From: Verrucomicrobiota bacterium
GTDB taxonomy: Bacteria; Verrucomicrobiota; Verrucomicrobiia; Opitutales; UBA953
Assembly: GCA_014193315.1 (NCBI GenBank)
Contig: BJHS01000012.1
Location: forward strand, 1-64,000
Reading direction: 5' to 3'
Length of the DNA: 64,000 bases
The translations under genes and the position numbers were made by a program. Numbering within the stretch: position 1 is the stretch's first letter; each line of letters starts with the position of its first letter. Of the stretch, positions 35,788 to 44,472 are shown in pieces. The notes beneath the pieces were generated by a model. That model worked only from the letters and a program-made list of their open reading frames with translations, ran no database searches and was not told the DNA's origin.

Positions 35788-37005
35788 ATGCGCCCGCTCC
35801 TCCCCGCCCTCCTCGCCCTCGCCCTGGTCGCGGGGTGTTCGTCGGATCAAAGCCCCGAAGCCGGCCCGAAGGTCGACCTCCACGAGCAGAACGCGGTCTT
35901 CAGCTACGCCCTGCAGGAATTACAGGAGCAGGGGCAATTCGCCGGGGCCGTGACCTTGGTCGTGGCGCCGCGCGGCGCGATCGCCTTGGAGGGCTTCGGC
36001 CTTGCGGACATCGCGAGCAAGCGTCCGATGCGCCGAGATTCGGTCTTCTGGATCGCCTCGATGACGAAGCCGATCACCTCCCTGGGCATCCTCATGCTCG
36101 TCGAGGAAGGGAAACTCGGGCTCGACGACCCCGTCGGTAAATTCCTGCCTGCTTTCCGGGACCAGACGCTCACCTCATCGAAGGGACCGACGAAACCGCG
36201 GCGCGCCGTCACGGTGCGCGACCTGCTCACTCACTCGAGCGGCTTGACCTCGGCTTCACCGACTCCCGCCGGCCAACCGGTCGATGCCATCAGCCTAGCG
36301 GCGATGACCGACTTCTATGCCCGCCAGCCCTTGGTCAGCGAACCGGGGGCGACATGGGCCTACAGCAATGCCGGCATGAATACCTTGGGCCGGATCATCG
36401 AGGTCGTGAGCGGCCAAGCCTACGGCGATTTCGTGCAACACCGCTTCCTCGACCCACTCGGCATGGACAGCACGTCGTTCTGGCCGACGACGGAGATGGT
36501 CGGCCGGATGGCCACGCCTTACCGCAAGGACAAGGACACAGGGGAACTCGTCGCGGTCGGCAACAGCCGCTTCAGCTCCCCGCTCAACGATCGTCGGCGC
36601 ACCCCTCTCCCGGCGGGCGGCCTCTTCTCCACCGCCGAGGACCTCACGCAACTCTACCAGATGCTTCTCCGCGGAGGCGAACTGGATGGCCATCGCTACC
36701 TCCAGACCGAGACGCTCCGCCTCATGACGTCGAACCAACTGGGCGACCTGCCCAAGGTGAGTTTTGCGCCGGGCATGCACATGGGGCTGGGCTTTCATCT
36801 TGTGCACAGTCCCCAAGGGGTCACCGAGAGCCTCAGCCCCGGGACCTACGGGCATGGGGGCGCTTATGGCACCCAGGCGTGGCTCGACCCCGTGCGCCAG
36901 CGCGCCTACATCCTGCTGATCCAACGGACCGACCTGCCGAACTCCGACGGGAGCGAAATCCGCCGCGTCTTCCAACAGACGGCACGGGAATTCTTCGGAC
37001 GCTAA
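35788..37005 (+). CDS. serine hydrolase lipoprotein, beta-lactamase/esterase class C family
   Basis: 405 residues. The signal peptide ends in a lipobox (LVAGCSSD), so it is membrane-anchored. Catalytic motif SMTK (Ser91, Lys94), YSNAGMN (Tyr192) and GHGG (in YGHGGAYGTQAW) match the class C beta-lactamase/DD-peptidase fold. Family members include esterases, PBP4-like peptidases and true AmpC; the sequence does not decide. Start at MRPLLPALLA follows the lipobox layout. Its end is 10 bases from the porin stop (convergent). Confidence 0.85.
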   Translation: MRPLLPALLALALVAGCSSDQSPEAGPKVDLHEQNAVFSYALQELQEQGQFAGAVTLVVAPRGAIALEGFGLADIASKRPMRRDSVFWIASMTKPITSLGILMLVEEGKLGLDDPVGKFLPAFRDQTLTSSKGPTKPRRAVTVRDLLTHSSGLTSASPTPAGQPVDAISLAAMTDFYARQPLVSEPGATWAYSNAGMNTLGRIIEVVSGQAYGDFVQHRFLDPLGMDSTSFWPTTEMVGRMATPYRKDKDTGELVAVGNSRFSSPLNDRRRTPLPAGGLFSTAEDLTQLYQMLLRGGELDGHRYLQTETLRLMTSNQLGDLPKVSFAPGMHMGLGFHLVHSPQGVTESLSPGTYGHGGAYGTQAWLDPVRQRAYILLIQRTDLPNSDGSEIRRVFQQTAREFFGR

Positions 37006-37015
37006 GCCCGCGGAA

Positions 37016-38143
37016 CTACCACCAAACGCGGAAACCGCTCGAGAGCCCCCACCCATGGTAGGCGCCGCCGTTCGCGGCGACGTCCTGCATGGAGGTGTGC
37101 TGGCAACCGAACATCCACTTGAGCTTATGACCGTAGAAGTAGCGGTTTAGGCCGAAATAGCATTCCTCGTAACGGTCGCCGTGGCCGGCGTTGACCATGT
37201 TCTCGTAGCGCGTGAAACGTAGCCCATCCGGGTCGGCGCTCGCCATCAGGGTGTAGCGGAAAACCACCTGCCAATTTTCGTCGAACGCGTAGCTCGGCAT
37301 GACCTGTAAGCCCCGGAGGTCGGACTGCGCCCCGCGACCATCCGAGGCCGCCAGATCAAGGCCGAGCGCCCACGGCCCACGTTCATAATGGTAGTTCAGC
37401 GACCAAACCTGGGCATGGTCGCGCGTAAAGGCCGCGGGCTTACCGGTCGCATTCTGGGGGTCGGCACCCTGCAACATGTAGTCGAGGCGCAGCAACGAAT
37501 GACCCGCGGAACCGACCGCGGCGAACTCGTGCCCAACCGAGAACACCCCGAAGAGGGCGGCATTGAAATCGCCGAAGCCGGGCGTGGAAGCGCCGGCGCT
37601 GTAGAGGCCGGCACGCAAGTACCAAGGGCCCTGGGTCCGCTCTAAACAAATCCCCGGCACCGAATCCTCCGGAACGCCGATATTCCAAGCGATGGCCGAG
37701 CGCTCGATGGTCAACAGAACATTGGCGGGAGTCGCCCCGTCGAGCGTGATGCGGGTCGATTGCTTGCCGATAGTGAGGGCATAGCCTTCGCCCCATTCCT
37801 GCTTGAGAAAGCAATCCGTCAACTTGTTGTAATGGAAGGCGCCGGCGCGCGCCGCCCAGTCGACCTCGAGCTTGAAGCTCAAGCCAGCGCGGAACAGCAG
37901 GTCGGCGCCCAGTCGGGTCCGGCGATTGGAGAACCCCTCGTCCCGATGGCTGCCATCATGGAAATCATACCAGTCCACCTGTTCGCGGCCGAGCAACCTG
38001 GCCTCCTTCAGCCAGCCACCGGCGCTCCCGCGGTAAAGGACAGCCTTCGACCAGAGACGGTCGTAATCCTCGGTCGAAGCGGCCAGCGTCATGCTTCCGA
38101 GCAATAAGGCGACGCCTTGGGCGATGACAGGACGGGAGGACAC
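37016..38143 (-). CDS. outer-membrane porin, phosphate-selective O/P-like
   Basis: 375 residues from a GTG start. After a signal peptide (GVALLLGSMTLA) the sequence shows alternating beta strands with aromatic belts, such as LGADLLFRAGLSFKLEVDWAA, YALTIGKQSTRITLDG, YLRAGLYSAGAS, VWSLNYHYERGPWALGLDLAAS and QVVFRYTLMASAD, ending at Trp-Trp, like outer-membrane barrels. The family call OprO/OprP-like is by pattern, not detailed identity. Two 11-bp-phased direct repeats lie 37-56 bp upstream. A phosphate role would fit but is unproven. Confidence 0.6.
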   Translation of the reverse strand: MSSRPVIAQGVALLLGSMTLAASTEDYDRLWSKAVLYRGSAGGWLKEARLLGREQVDWYDFHDGSHRDEGFSNRRTRLGADLLFRAGLSFKLEVDWAARAGAFHYNKLTDCFLKQEWGEGYALTIGKQSTRITLDGATPANVLLTIERSAIAWNIGVPEDSVPGICLERTQGPWYLRAGLYSAGASTPGFGDFNAALFGVFSVGHEFAAVGSAGHSLLRLDYMLQGADPQNATGKPAAFTRDHAQVWSLNYHYERGPWALGLDLAASDGRGAQSDLRGLQVMPSYAFDENWQVVFRYTLMASADPDGLRFTRYENMVNAGHGDRYEECYFGLNRYFYGHKLKWMFGCQHTSMQDVAANGGAYHGWGLSSGFRVWW

Positions 38144-38261
38144 GCCCCGTCAGACCAAAGGTTTCACTTCTTTCCTGCAAACCTTAAGCGAACCTTAAGG
38201 GCCGCAACCCAGTTCGGCTTGCAACCACGTTGTGTTTATGGGGTTGTAAGACCAAACCACC
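38144..38261. promoter_or_regulatory. porin-sulfatase divergent region with 11-bp-period direct repeats
   Basis: AACCTTAAG occurs at 38180-38188 and 38191-38199, starts 11 bp apart. Two half-sites with an 11-bp period are the layout bound by OmpR-family regulators such as PhoB. No clear -10 was recognised. It lies between the porin (minus, start 38143) and the sulfatase (plus, start 38262), and could serve either. Confidence 0.5.
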
Positions 38262-40028
38262 ATGCGTCTCGCCACGACCCTCGCCTTGCTCGCCACCCTC
38301 CTCGCCCCAGGTGCCGAGACGAAGCCGCCCAATGTGCTCTTCATCGCGGTCGATGACCTCCGGCCGGAACTCGGCTGCTACGGTAACGCGGTGATCAAGA
38401 CGCCGAACTTCGACCGACTGGCCGCGCGTGGCATGGTCTTCAACCGCGCCTATTGCCAACAGGCCGTGTGCAGCCCCTCGCGGGCCTCCATCATGACCGG
38501 CAAGCGCCCGGACGCGACCCGGGTCTGGGACCTCGAGACGCATTTCCGCGTGGCCCTGCCCAACGTCAAGACCGTCGGGCAGTACTTCAAGGAGCATGGC
38601 TACTTCTCCCAAGGCATGGGGAAGATCTTCCACGGCGGCTTCGATGACGAGCCGACTTGGTCCACGCCGTGGATGACCCCCAAGGCTCCGACCTATGCCA
38701 GGGAGGCGACGGCCGGTGACATCGTGAAGAAAGACCCGAAGAACAAGGGCAAGGGCGTAGCCTTCGAGGCCGGTGACGTCCCGGATGATTTCTACACCGA
38801 CGGTAAGACCGCCCGGCTGGCCGCTCAGACGATCGCGGACCTGAAGAAGAAGAACCAGCCCTTCTTCCTCGCCGTCGGTCTCTCCAAGCCGCACTTACCC
38901 TTCGTCTCCCCCAAGAAGTACTGGGACCTCTACGACCCGGCTCAAATTCCGGACACCGCTAGCGCCTTCCCGGTCAGCGCCCCCGCTTACGTCGGGGATA
39001 GCGACAGCGGTGAATTCCGCGCCTACACCAACGTCCCGCCCAAGGACAAGGCACTCGCCCGCACCCCGCTGCCGGCTGCCTTCGCCTCACAGGTGCGTCA
39101 CGGCTACTACGCCGCAGTCAGCTATACCGACGCCAACCTCGGCATCCTCCTCGATGCCCTCGAGAAGGAAGGTATCGCCGACAACACGGTGATCGTCCTC
39201 TGGGGCGACCACGGCTGGAAACTCGGCGACCATGAGGAATGGGGCAAGCACACCAACTTCGAGGTCGATGCCCGCGTCCCCCTCATCTTCAGCTACCCCG
39301 GCCAGAAGACCGCCGGCCAAAAGAGCAATTCGTTGGTCGAGTTCGTGGACGTGTACCCGACGCTCACCGAGCTCTGCGGCCTGCCCAAGCCCGACGTCGA
39401 CGGCGTCAGCCTGAAGCCGGTCCTGGAGAACCCCACGGTGACCGTGAAGGCCGTCGCCATCAGCCAATACCCGAAGGCCGCGGGCATCGCGAAGAAGGAA
39501 GGCGCGAAAGTCACGGCCAAGCGCGACGTCATGGGCTACAGCATCCGCGATGATCGCTGGCGCCTCACGCTCTGGCGCAGCCTGGAGGACAACCGCATCG
39601 TCGACACCGAGTTGTACGACGAGGTCAACGCGCCGAAGGAGCCGGAAAACCTCGCCAAGAAGCCCGAGAACCAGGAAGTGATCGCCCGCCTGTCGAAGTT
39701 CCTGCCTCCGCCCATCCCGGCCGCCGACCCGAACGCGAAGAAGATCACGAAGGGGAAAAAGAACGTCGTCGACATCACCGCCAAGAACACCGACGTGACC
39801 GCCCCCAAGCTCACGCCCCCGACGGCCAAGCCCGCGACCGACGACGTCGAGAAGGACCGGACCGCGATGTTCGAGCGACGAGACGCCAACAAGGACGGCA
39901 AACTGTCCAAGGAAGAATACCTGTCCAAACAGAAGGACCCGGCGCATGCCGCCGAGAACTTCGTGAAATTCGACCGCGACAAGAGCGGCGAGCTCACGAA
40001 GGACGAGTTCGTGAAGATGGGCAAGTGA
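38262..40028 (+). CDS. exported sulfatase with C-terminal EF-hand pair
   Basis: 588 residues. The signal peptide is followed by NVLFIAVDDLRPELGCYG (metal Asp) and the formylglycine site CSPSRASIMTG at Cys70. The C-terminal metal site is VLWGDHGWKLGDHEEWGKH. The last 60 residues hold two EF-hand loops, DANKDGKLSKEE and DRDKSGELTKDE, after a Lys/Pro/Thr linker. A calcium-binding tail on a sulfatase is uncommon. The sulfatase core resembles iduronate-type enzymes. It is divergent from the porin. Confidence 0.92.
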   Translation: MRLATTLALLATLLAPGAETKPPNVLFIAVDDLRPELGCYGNAVIKTPNFDRLAARGMVFNRAYCQQAVCSPSRASIMTGKRPDATRVWDLETHFRVALPNVKTVGQYFKEHGYFSQGMGKIFHGGFDDEPTWSTPWMTPKAPTYAREATAGDIVKKDPKNKGKGVAFEAGDVPDDFYTDGKTARLAAQTIADLKKKNQPFFLAVGLSKPHLPFVSPKKYWDLYDPAQIPDTASAFPVSAPAYVGDSDSGEFRAYTNVPPKDKALARTPLPAAFASQVRHGYYAAVSYTDANLGILLDALEKEGIADNTVIVLWGDHGWKLGDHEEWGKHTNFEVDARVPLIFSYPGQKTAGQKSNSLVEFVDVYPTLTELCGLPKPDVDGVSLKPVLENPTVTVKAVAISQYPKAAGIAKKEGAKVTAKRDVMGYSIRDDRWRLTLWRSLEDNRIVDTELYDEVNAPKEPENLAKKPENQEVIARLSKFLPPPIPAADPNAKKITKGKKNVVDITAKNTDVTAPKLTPPTAKPATDDVEKDRTAMFERRDANKDGKLSKEEYLSKQKDPAHAAENFVKFDRDKSGELTKDEFVKMGK

Positions 40029-40070
40029 CGCCCCCTTGACCTCCTCGCCCGGCCGCCCCACCTTGTCGCG

Positions 40071-40274
40071 ATGCAAGGCCTCCTGATCGTCCTCCTCGCC
40101 TTCCGCGCCCTCTTCCTCCTCGCCGCAGCGGGGCTGTGCATCTACGGCTTCCTCGCGGCCGGCGAACCGGGAGTACCCGCCTATTGGCGGGTGGCCTACG
40201 GCGCCGGCTTCGCACTCTCCCTCGGGATGCTCTGGGCCCTTTGGCGTTCGTTCCAAGCGCTTCGCAAGGGTTAA
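40071..40274 (+). CDS. small two-helix membrane protein of unknown function
   Basis: 67 residues with two hydrophobic helices, LLIVLLAFRALFLLAAAGLC and AYGAGFALSLGMLWALW, joined by a short loop (AAGEPGVPAYWR). No family recognised. Its frame is intact and the gap to the following glycosidase gene is 4 bases, which argues for a real, co-transcribed gene. Nothing links it to a function. Confidence 0.5.
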   Translation: MQGLLIVLLAFRALFLLAAAGLCIYGFLAAGEPGVPAYWRVAYGAGFALSLGMLWALWRSFQALRKG

Positions 40275-40278
40275 CCCG

Positions 40279-41676
40279 ATGCGCCTCACCGCCTTCCTCC
40301 TGACCTGCTGCGCAGCGGCGTGCGGGGCTGAGCTCCCTACGGTCACCGTTGACTTCGACCACCCGGGAGTCCGCCTCCCTGCCGACTTCCTCGGCATTAG
40401 TTACGAGAAGAACGCCCTCGTGGAGCCGCACTTCAAGCCCACCAATACCGTCCTCGTCAACCTGCACCGCAACCTCGGTCCCGGCACGTTACGTCTCGGC
40501 GGCAACAAGGTTGAACTCACGCGCTGGCAGGCGGACGCGACCGCCGCGCTCGATAAAACCACCGGCCTCGCCGTCATCGGGCGCGCCACCATCGACGACC
40601 TCTACGGCTTCCTTAAGGCGATTGACTGGAAATGCCTGCATGGCATCAACCTCGCCAGCAACCAACCTGCCGCCTCGGCCGAGGAAGCCGCCTACGCGCT
40701 CAAGGTCGGCGCAGCCTCCGTCCTGGCATTCGAAGTGGGCAACGAGCCCAACCTCTACCCCAACCACGACCTGCGAAAAAAAGGCTACGACTGCCCGACC
40801 TACCTGCCGGAGGCCGTCGCGGCCATCCAGGTCATCCGGACCCGCAACCCCGGCGTCACCCTCGCCGGACCCGCGACCGCCCGCCGCACCGACCACTGGT
40901 TTGAAGACGCTGTCGCCGGCCTCAAAGGCCAACTCGCCATCGGCACGTCACACCTTTACGCGCTCTCCGGTGGCTCGACCAACCCCAAGTCGGCCAATTT
41001 CCCCTCCGTCGATAACCTGCTATTAGCAGCGACGATGGCCAAAGACTTAGCCATGGTGGACGAGCACCTCGCCGCCGCGAAGTCCGCGGGCATGCGCTAT
41101 CGCCTCGCCGAATGCAACTCGGTCTCCAACGGTGGCCGCACGGGCGTGAGCGACACCTTTATCTCCGCGCTCTGGGCGACCGACTTCCTGTTCTCGGTCG
41201 CCGCGCACGGCGCCGATGGCATCAACTTCCACTGCAACCTCAAGCCCGGCAGCTATTCGCCGATCTCGCGCGGAACGATGCCCGGCGCCTACTCGCTCCA
41301 CCCGCTCTATTACGCGATGCTCGTCTTCCGCGACGCCGGTCACGGACGCATCCTAACCACCCAGGTCAAGGCGGGGATGAACCTCGTCGCCCATGCGACC
41401 CTCGGCGATGACGGCAAGGCCCGGGTGATTCTCGTGAATAAATCACTAACGGAACCAATCAGCCTGACGCTGCAGACCGCCCGATACCGGACCGCCGGAG
41501 TCGCCCGATTGGTCGCCCCCTCACCTTCGGCGAAGGAGGGCGTGACCTTTGCCGGTGCCTCCGTGGCGCCCGACGGTTCTTGGCCGGCCCAACCCGTTCC
41601 CCGCAGACCGCTGCCCGGCGGCCAGCTGACACTGGACCTCCCGGCGGCCTCGGCGGCCGTCGTGACCTTGGAATAA
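40279..41676 (+). CDS. GH79-like exported glycosidase (beta-glucuronidase/heparanase type)
   Basis: 465 residues with signal peptide (LTAFLLTCCAAACGAE). The family's clan GH-A glutamates are visible: acid/base Glu156 in AFEVGNEPNLYP and nucleophile Glu278 in RLAECNSVSNGG. N-terminal DFLGISYEKNAL and GTLRLGGNKVELTRW, and the C-terminal beta domain VNKSLTEPISLTLQTARYR fit GH79 enzymes that cut glucuronic-acid-bearing glycans. In a sulfatase-rich region, action on a sulfated uronic glycan is plausible. Substrate not proven. Confidence 0.85.
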   Translation: MRLTAFLLTCCAAACGAELPTVTVDFDHPGVRLPADFLGISYEKNALVEPHFKPTNTVLVNLHRNLGPGTLRLGGNKVELTRWQADATAALDKTTGLAVIGRATIDDLYGFLKAIDWKCLHGINLASNQPAASAEEAAYALKVGAASVLAFEVGNEPNLYPNHDLRKKGYDCPTYLPEAVAAIQVIRTRNPGVTLAGPATARRTDHWFEDAVAGLKGQLAIGTSHLYALSGGSTNPKSANFPSVDNLLLAATMAKDLAMVDEHLAAAKSAGMRYRLAECNSVSNGGRTGVSDTFISALWATDFLFSVAAHGADGINFHCNLKPGSYSPISRGTMPGAYSLHPLYYAMLVFRDAGHGRILTTQVKAGMNLVAHATLGDDGKARVILVNKSLTEPISLTLQTARYRTAGVARLVAPSPSAKEGVTFAGASVAPDGSWPAQPVPRRPLPGGQLTLDLPAASAAVVTLE

Positions 41677-41740
41677 CCCTTGGCGGCGGCGGAGTCCGAT
41701 TGACGGACCGAGGGGATTCCTCCGATGCTGGGCCACCCCC

Positions 41741-44413
41741 ATGCGCCTCCTTCTGTCCTACCTGGCTCTCTTGCTGGTCCAGCTGCCGACCAGCCAAGCC
41801 GCCGACGCCCCGAAGGCCCCCGCCAAAACCAAGGCGCCCGCCAAGAAAGCGGGCGACGCCAACGCCGGCAAGGCGGTCGGCGAGAACAAGGCCACGCCGG
41901 TCGACCGCATCAAGGCTCCCGCCGGCTTCAAGGTCGAACTGCTCTACTCCGTCCCGGGTAGCGAGCAAGGTTCGTGGGTCTCGCTCTGCGCCGACGACAA
42001 AGGGCGCATCTACGCGTGCGACCAGTACGGCGACCTCTACCGCTTCCCCGCCCCCGCGCCGGGCCAGCCGCTCCAGGCCGCCGACATCCGCAAGATGCCG
42101 GTCAAAGTCCGCGCGATCAACGGGATGACCTGGGCGTTCGGCGCGCTCTACGCCGGCGTCAATGACTATGAACGCAAGTTCCCCAGCGGTTTCTACCGGA
42201 TCGTCGACACGGACGGCGACGACCTGCTGGACAAGGCCGAGCTCCTGCGCGAGTTCCAGGCCGGCAGCGACCACGGCGTCCACAAGGTCGTCGTGACGCC
42301 CGACCGGCAGGGCTTCTACCTGATCACCGGCAACAACGCCGTGAAGACGGAGACCGCGGCCACCTCCTCGGTCGCGCCGCTCTGGGGCGACGATCACCTG
42401 CTGCCCCGCCTGCCCGACGGCCGCGGGCATAACCGCCACGTGCTCGCCCCGGGCGGCATCGTCTACCGCATCAGCAAGGACGGCAAGACGTTCGAGACCT
42501 TCGCCAGCGGCTTCCGCAACATCTACGGCGGCGCACTCAATCGCGCCGGCGACCTGTTCACCTACGACGCCGACATGGAGTACGATTTCAACACGCCCTG
42601 GTATCGCCCGACCCGCGTGAACCATGTCGTCAGCGGCGGCGAGTACGGCTGGCGTAACGGCGCCGGCAAGTACCCCGAGTTCTATCCCGACAACCTCCCC
42701 GCCACCGTCAACATCGGCCCGGGCTCGCCGACCGGCGTGGCCTTCGGCTACGGCGCCAAGTTCCCGGCCAAGTACCAGGAGGCGCTCTACATCATGGACT
42801 GGAGCTGGGGCAAGATCTACGCCGTACACCTCAAGGCGCAGGGCGCGAGCTACGTCGGCACCAAGGAGGACTTCATCCTCGGCGCGCCGCTGCCCGTGGC
42901 CGACCTGCTCATCCATCCCGGCGACGGCGCGATGTACTTCGCCATCGGCGGGCGCAAGGTCCAGTCCGGCCTCTACCGCGTCACCTACGCCGGGACCGAA
43001 TCGACCGCCCCGGCCCGGCAGGACGCCCCGGCGCCGACCGCCGAGGCCGTCGCCCGTCAGTCCCTCGATCGCTTCCACGGCAAGCAGGATCCGGCCGCCG
43101 TCGAGGCCGCCTGGCCGCACCTCGCCTCCCCGGACCGCTGGCTGCGTTTCGCGGCGCGGGTCGTGCTCGAGCACCAGCCTTCCCGCGGCTGGGCGGACCG
43201 CGCCTTCGCCGAACCCGGCGCCACCGCCCGGCTCGAGGCGCTGCTCGCCCTGACCCGCCAGAACGCCGAATGTCCCTACCATACCGCCAAGGCGGCCAAA
43301 CCGGATCCGCGGACCGGGGTGGCGCCGACGACGGCCGAACCGAACGCCGAACAGGTGCGGCTACGCACGCGACTCCTCTCGGCCTTGCGCGCGATGGATT
43401 TCGCGACGCTGACGAAGGAACAGAAGCTACTCCACGTACGGCTGGCCGAACTGGTGCTGCATCGCTACGGCTCACCCGACGCCGCCGGCGTGGCCGCCCT
43501 GGTCGCCCAATACGATGCGGCCTACCCGGCCGCCGAGTTCGAGCTCAACTGGCTGCTGACCGAGACGCTGGCCTACCTGCAGGCGCCGACCTTGGCCGGT
43601 AAGGCGATGGCCATGGTCGCCGCGGCGGGCAGTCAGGAGCCGGAGATGGAACTCATGCGCAGCCTGCGCCTCCTCAAGACCGGCTGGACGCCGGCGCTGC
43701 GCGAACAGCAGCTCCGCTGGTTCGTCCGGGCGGCCAGCTACCGCGGGGGTTCCAGTTTCACCAAGTTCATCGAGTTCATCCGCAACGACTCGCTCACGAC
43801 CTTCACGCCGGAGGAGACCGCCCGCCACGCCGAGCTCATCGCCACCGCCAAGAACCCGCCGGTCAAGTCCGCCTACGAGAACGTCGGCGCGATCTTCGCC
43901 GGTCGCACGCCCACCGCATGGACGCTCGATGAGCTGGCCACGGCCGCCGAGATCGGCCTCAAGGGGCGCGACTTCGCGAACGGCCGCAAGATGTTCGGCG
44001 CCGCCGCCTGCTTCGCGTGCCACCGCTACGGCAACGCCGGCGGCATGAACGGCCCCGACCTGACGGGCGCCGGCGGCCGCTACAGCCCGCGCGACCTCCT
44101 CGACCAGATCATCCACCCGAGCAAGGAGATCAACGAGCAGTTCGCCCCGGTGATTGTGACCCGCCAGGACGGGTCGACGGTCAGCGGCGTCATCGTGAAC
44201 CTCAACGGCGATACGGTGCAGATCAACACCGACCTCTCCGACCCCGACCAGCGGGTGGGCGTCGACCGCAAGCAGGTCCGGAGCATCGAGGTTTCCAAAG
44301 TCTCCCCCATGCCCCCGATGCTGCTGAACATGCTGACCAAGGAGGAGATCCTCGACCTCGCGGCCTTCGTCCTCAGCGGCGGCGACAAGGAATACCGCTA
44401 TTTCAAGAAGTAG
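41741..44413 (+). CDS. PVC-type haem-binding dehydrogenase-like protein (beta-propeller plus cytochrome c domain)
   Basis: 890 residues. After a signal and Lys/Ala linker, residues about 60-420 form a sorbosone/glucose-dehydrogenase-like propeller (GSWVSLCADDKGRIYACDQYG, GITGN-like YLITGNNAVKTE, LAPGGIVYRI, EYGWRNGAGKYPEF). The middle is helical. The end carries a c-type haem site CFACH near 757-761 with HRYGNAGGMNGPDLTGAGGRY and a conserved terminal block DGSTVSGVIVNLNGDTVQINT (TIGR02603 type). Domains of this kind are common in Verrucomicrobia/Planctomycetes polysaccharide loci. Probably periplasmic oxidation of sugars. Confidence 0.88.
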   Translation: MRLLLSYLALLLVQLPTSQAADAPKAPAKTKAPAKKAGDANAGKAVGENKATPVDRIKAPAGFKVELLYSVPGSEQGSWVSLCADDKGRIYACDQYGDLYRFPAPAPGQPLQAADIRKMPVKVRAINGMTWAFGALYAGVNDYERKFPSGFYRIVDTDGDDLLDKAELLREFQAGSDHGVHKVVVTPDRQGFYLITGNNAVKTETAATSSVAPLWGDDHLLPRLPDGRGHNRHVLAPGGIVYRISKDGKTFETFASGFRNIYGGALNRAGDLFTYDADMEYDFNTPWYRPTRVNHVVSGGEYGWRNGAGKYPEFYPDNLPATVNIGPGSPTGVAFGYGAKFPAKYQEALYIMDWSWGKIYAVHLKAQGASYVGTKEDFILGAPLPVADLLIHPGDGAMYFAIGGRKVQSGLYRVTYAGTESTAPARQDAPAPTAEAVARQSLDRFHGKQDPAAVEAAWPHLASPDRWLRFAARVVLEHQPSRGWADRAFAEPGATARLEALLALTRQNAECPYHTAKAAKPDPRTGVAPTTAEPNAEQVRLRTRLLSALRAMDFATLTKEQKLLHVRLAELVLHRYGSPDAAGVAALVAQYDAAYPAAEFELNWLLTETLAYLQAPTLAGKAMAMVAAAGSQEPEMELMRSLRLLKTGWTPALREQQLRWFVRAASYRGGSSFTKFIEFIRNDSLTTFTPEETARHAELIATAKNPPVKSAYENVGAIFAGRTPTAWTLDELATAAEIGLKGRDFANGRKMFGAAACFACHRYGNAGGMNGPDLTGAGGRYSPRDLLDQIIHPSKEINEQFAPVIVTRQDGSTVSGVIVNLNGDTVQINTDLSDPDQRVGVDRKQVRSIEVSKVSPMPPMLLNMLTKEEILDLAAFVLSGGDKEYRYFKK

Positions 44414-44472
44414 GTCGGAGCCGGTTTTTCCGGTGGTAAACCGGCGCGGAACGGCAATCTTGGGGTCACCCC

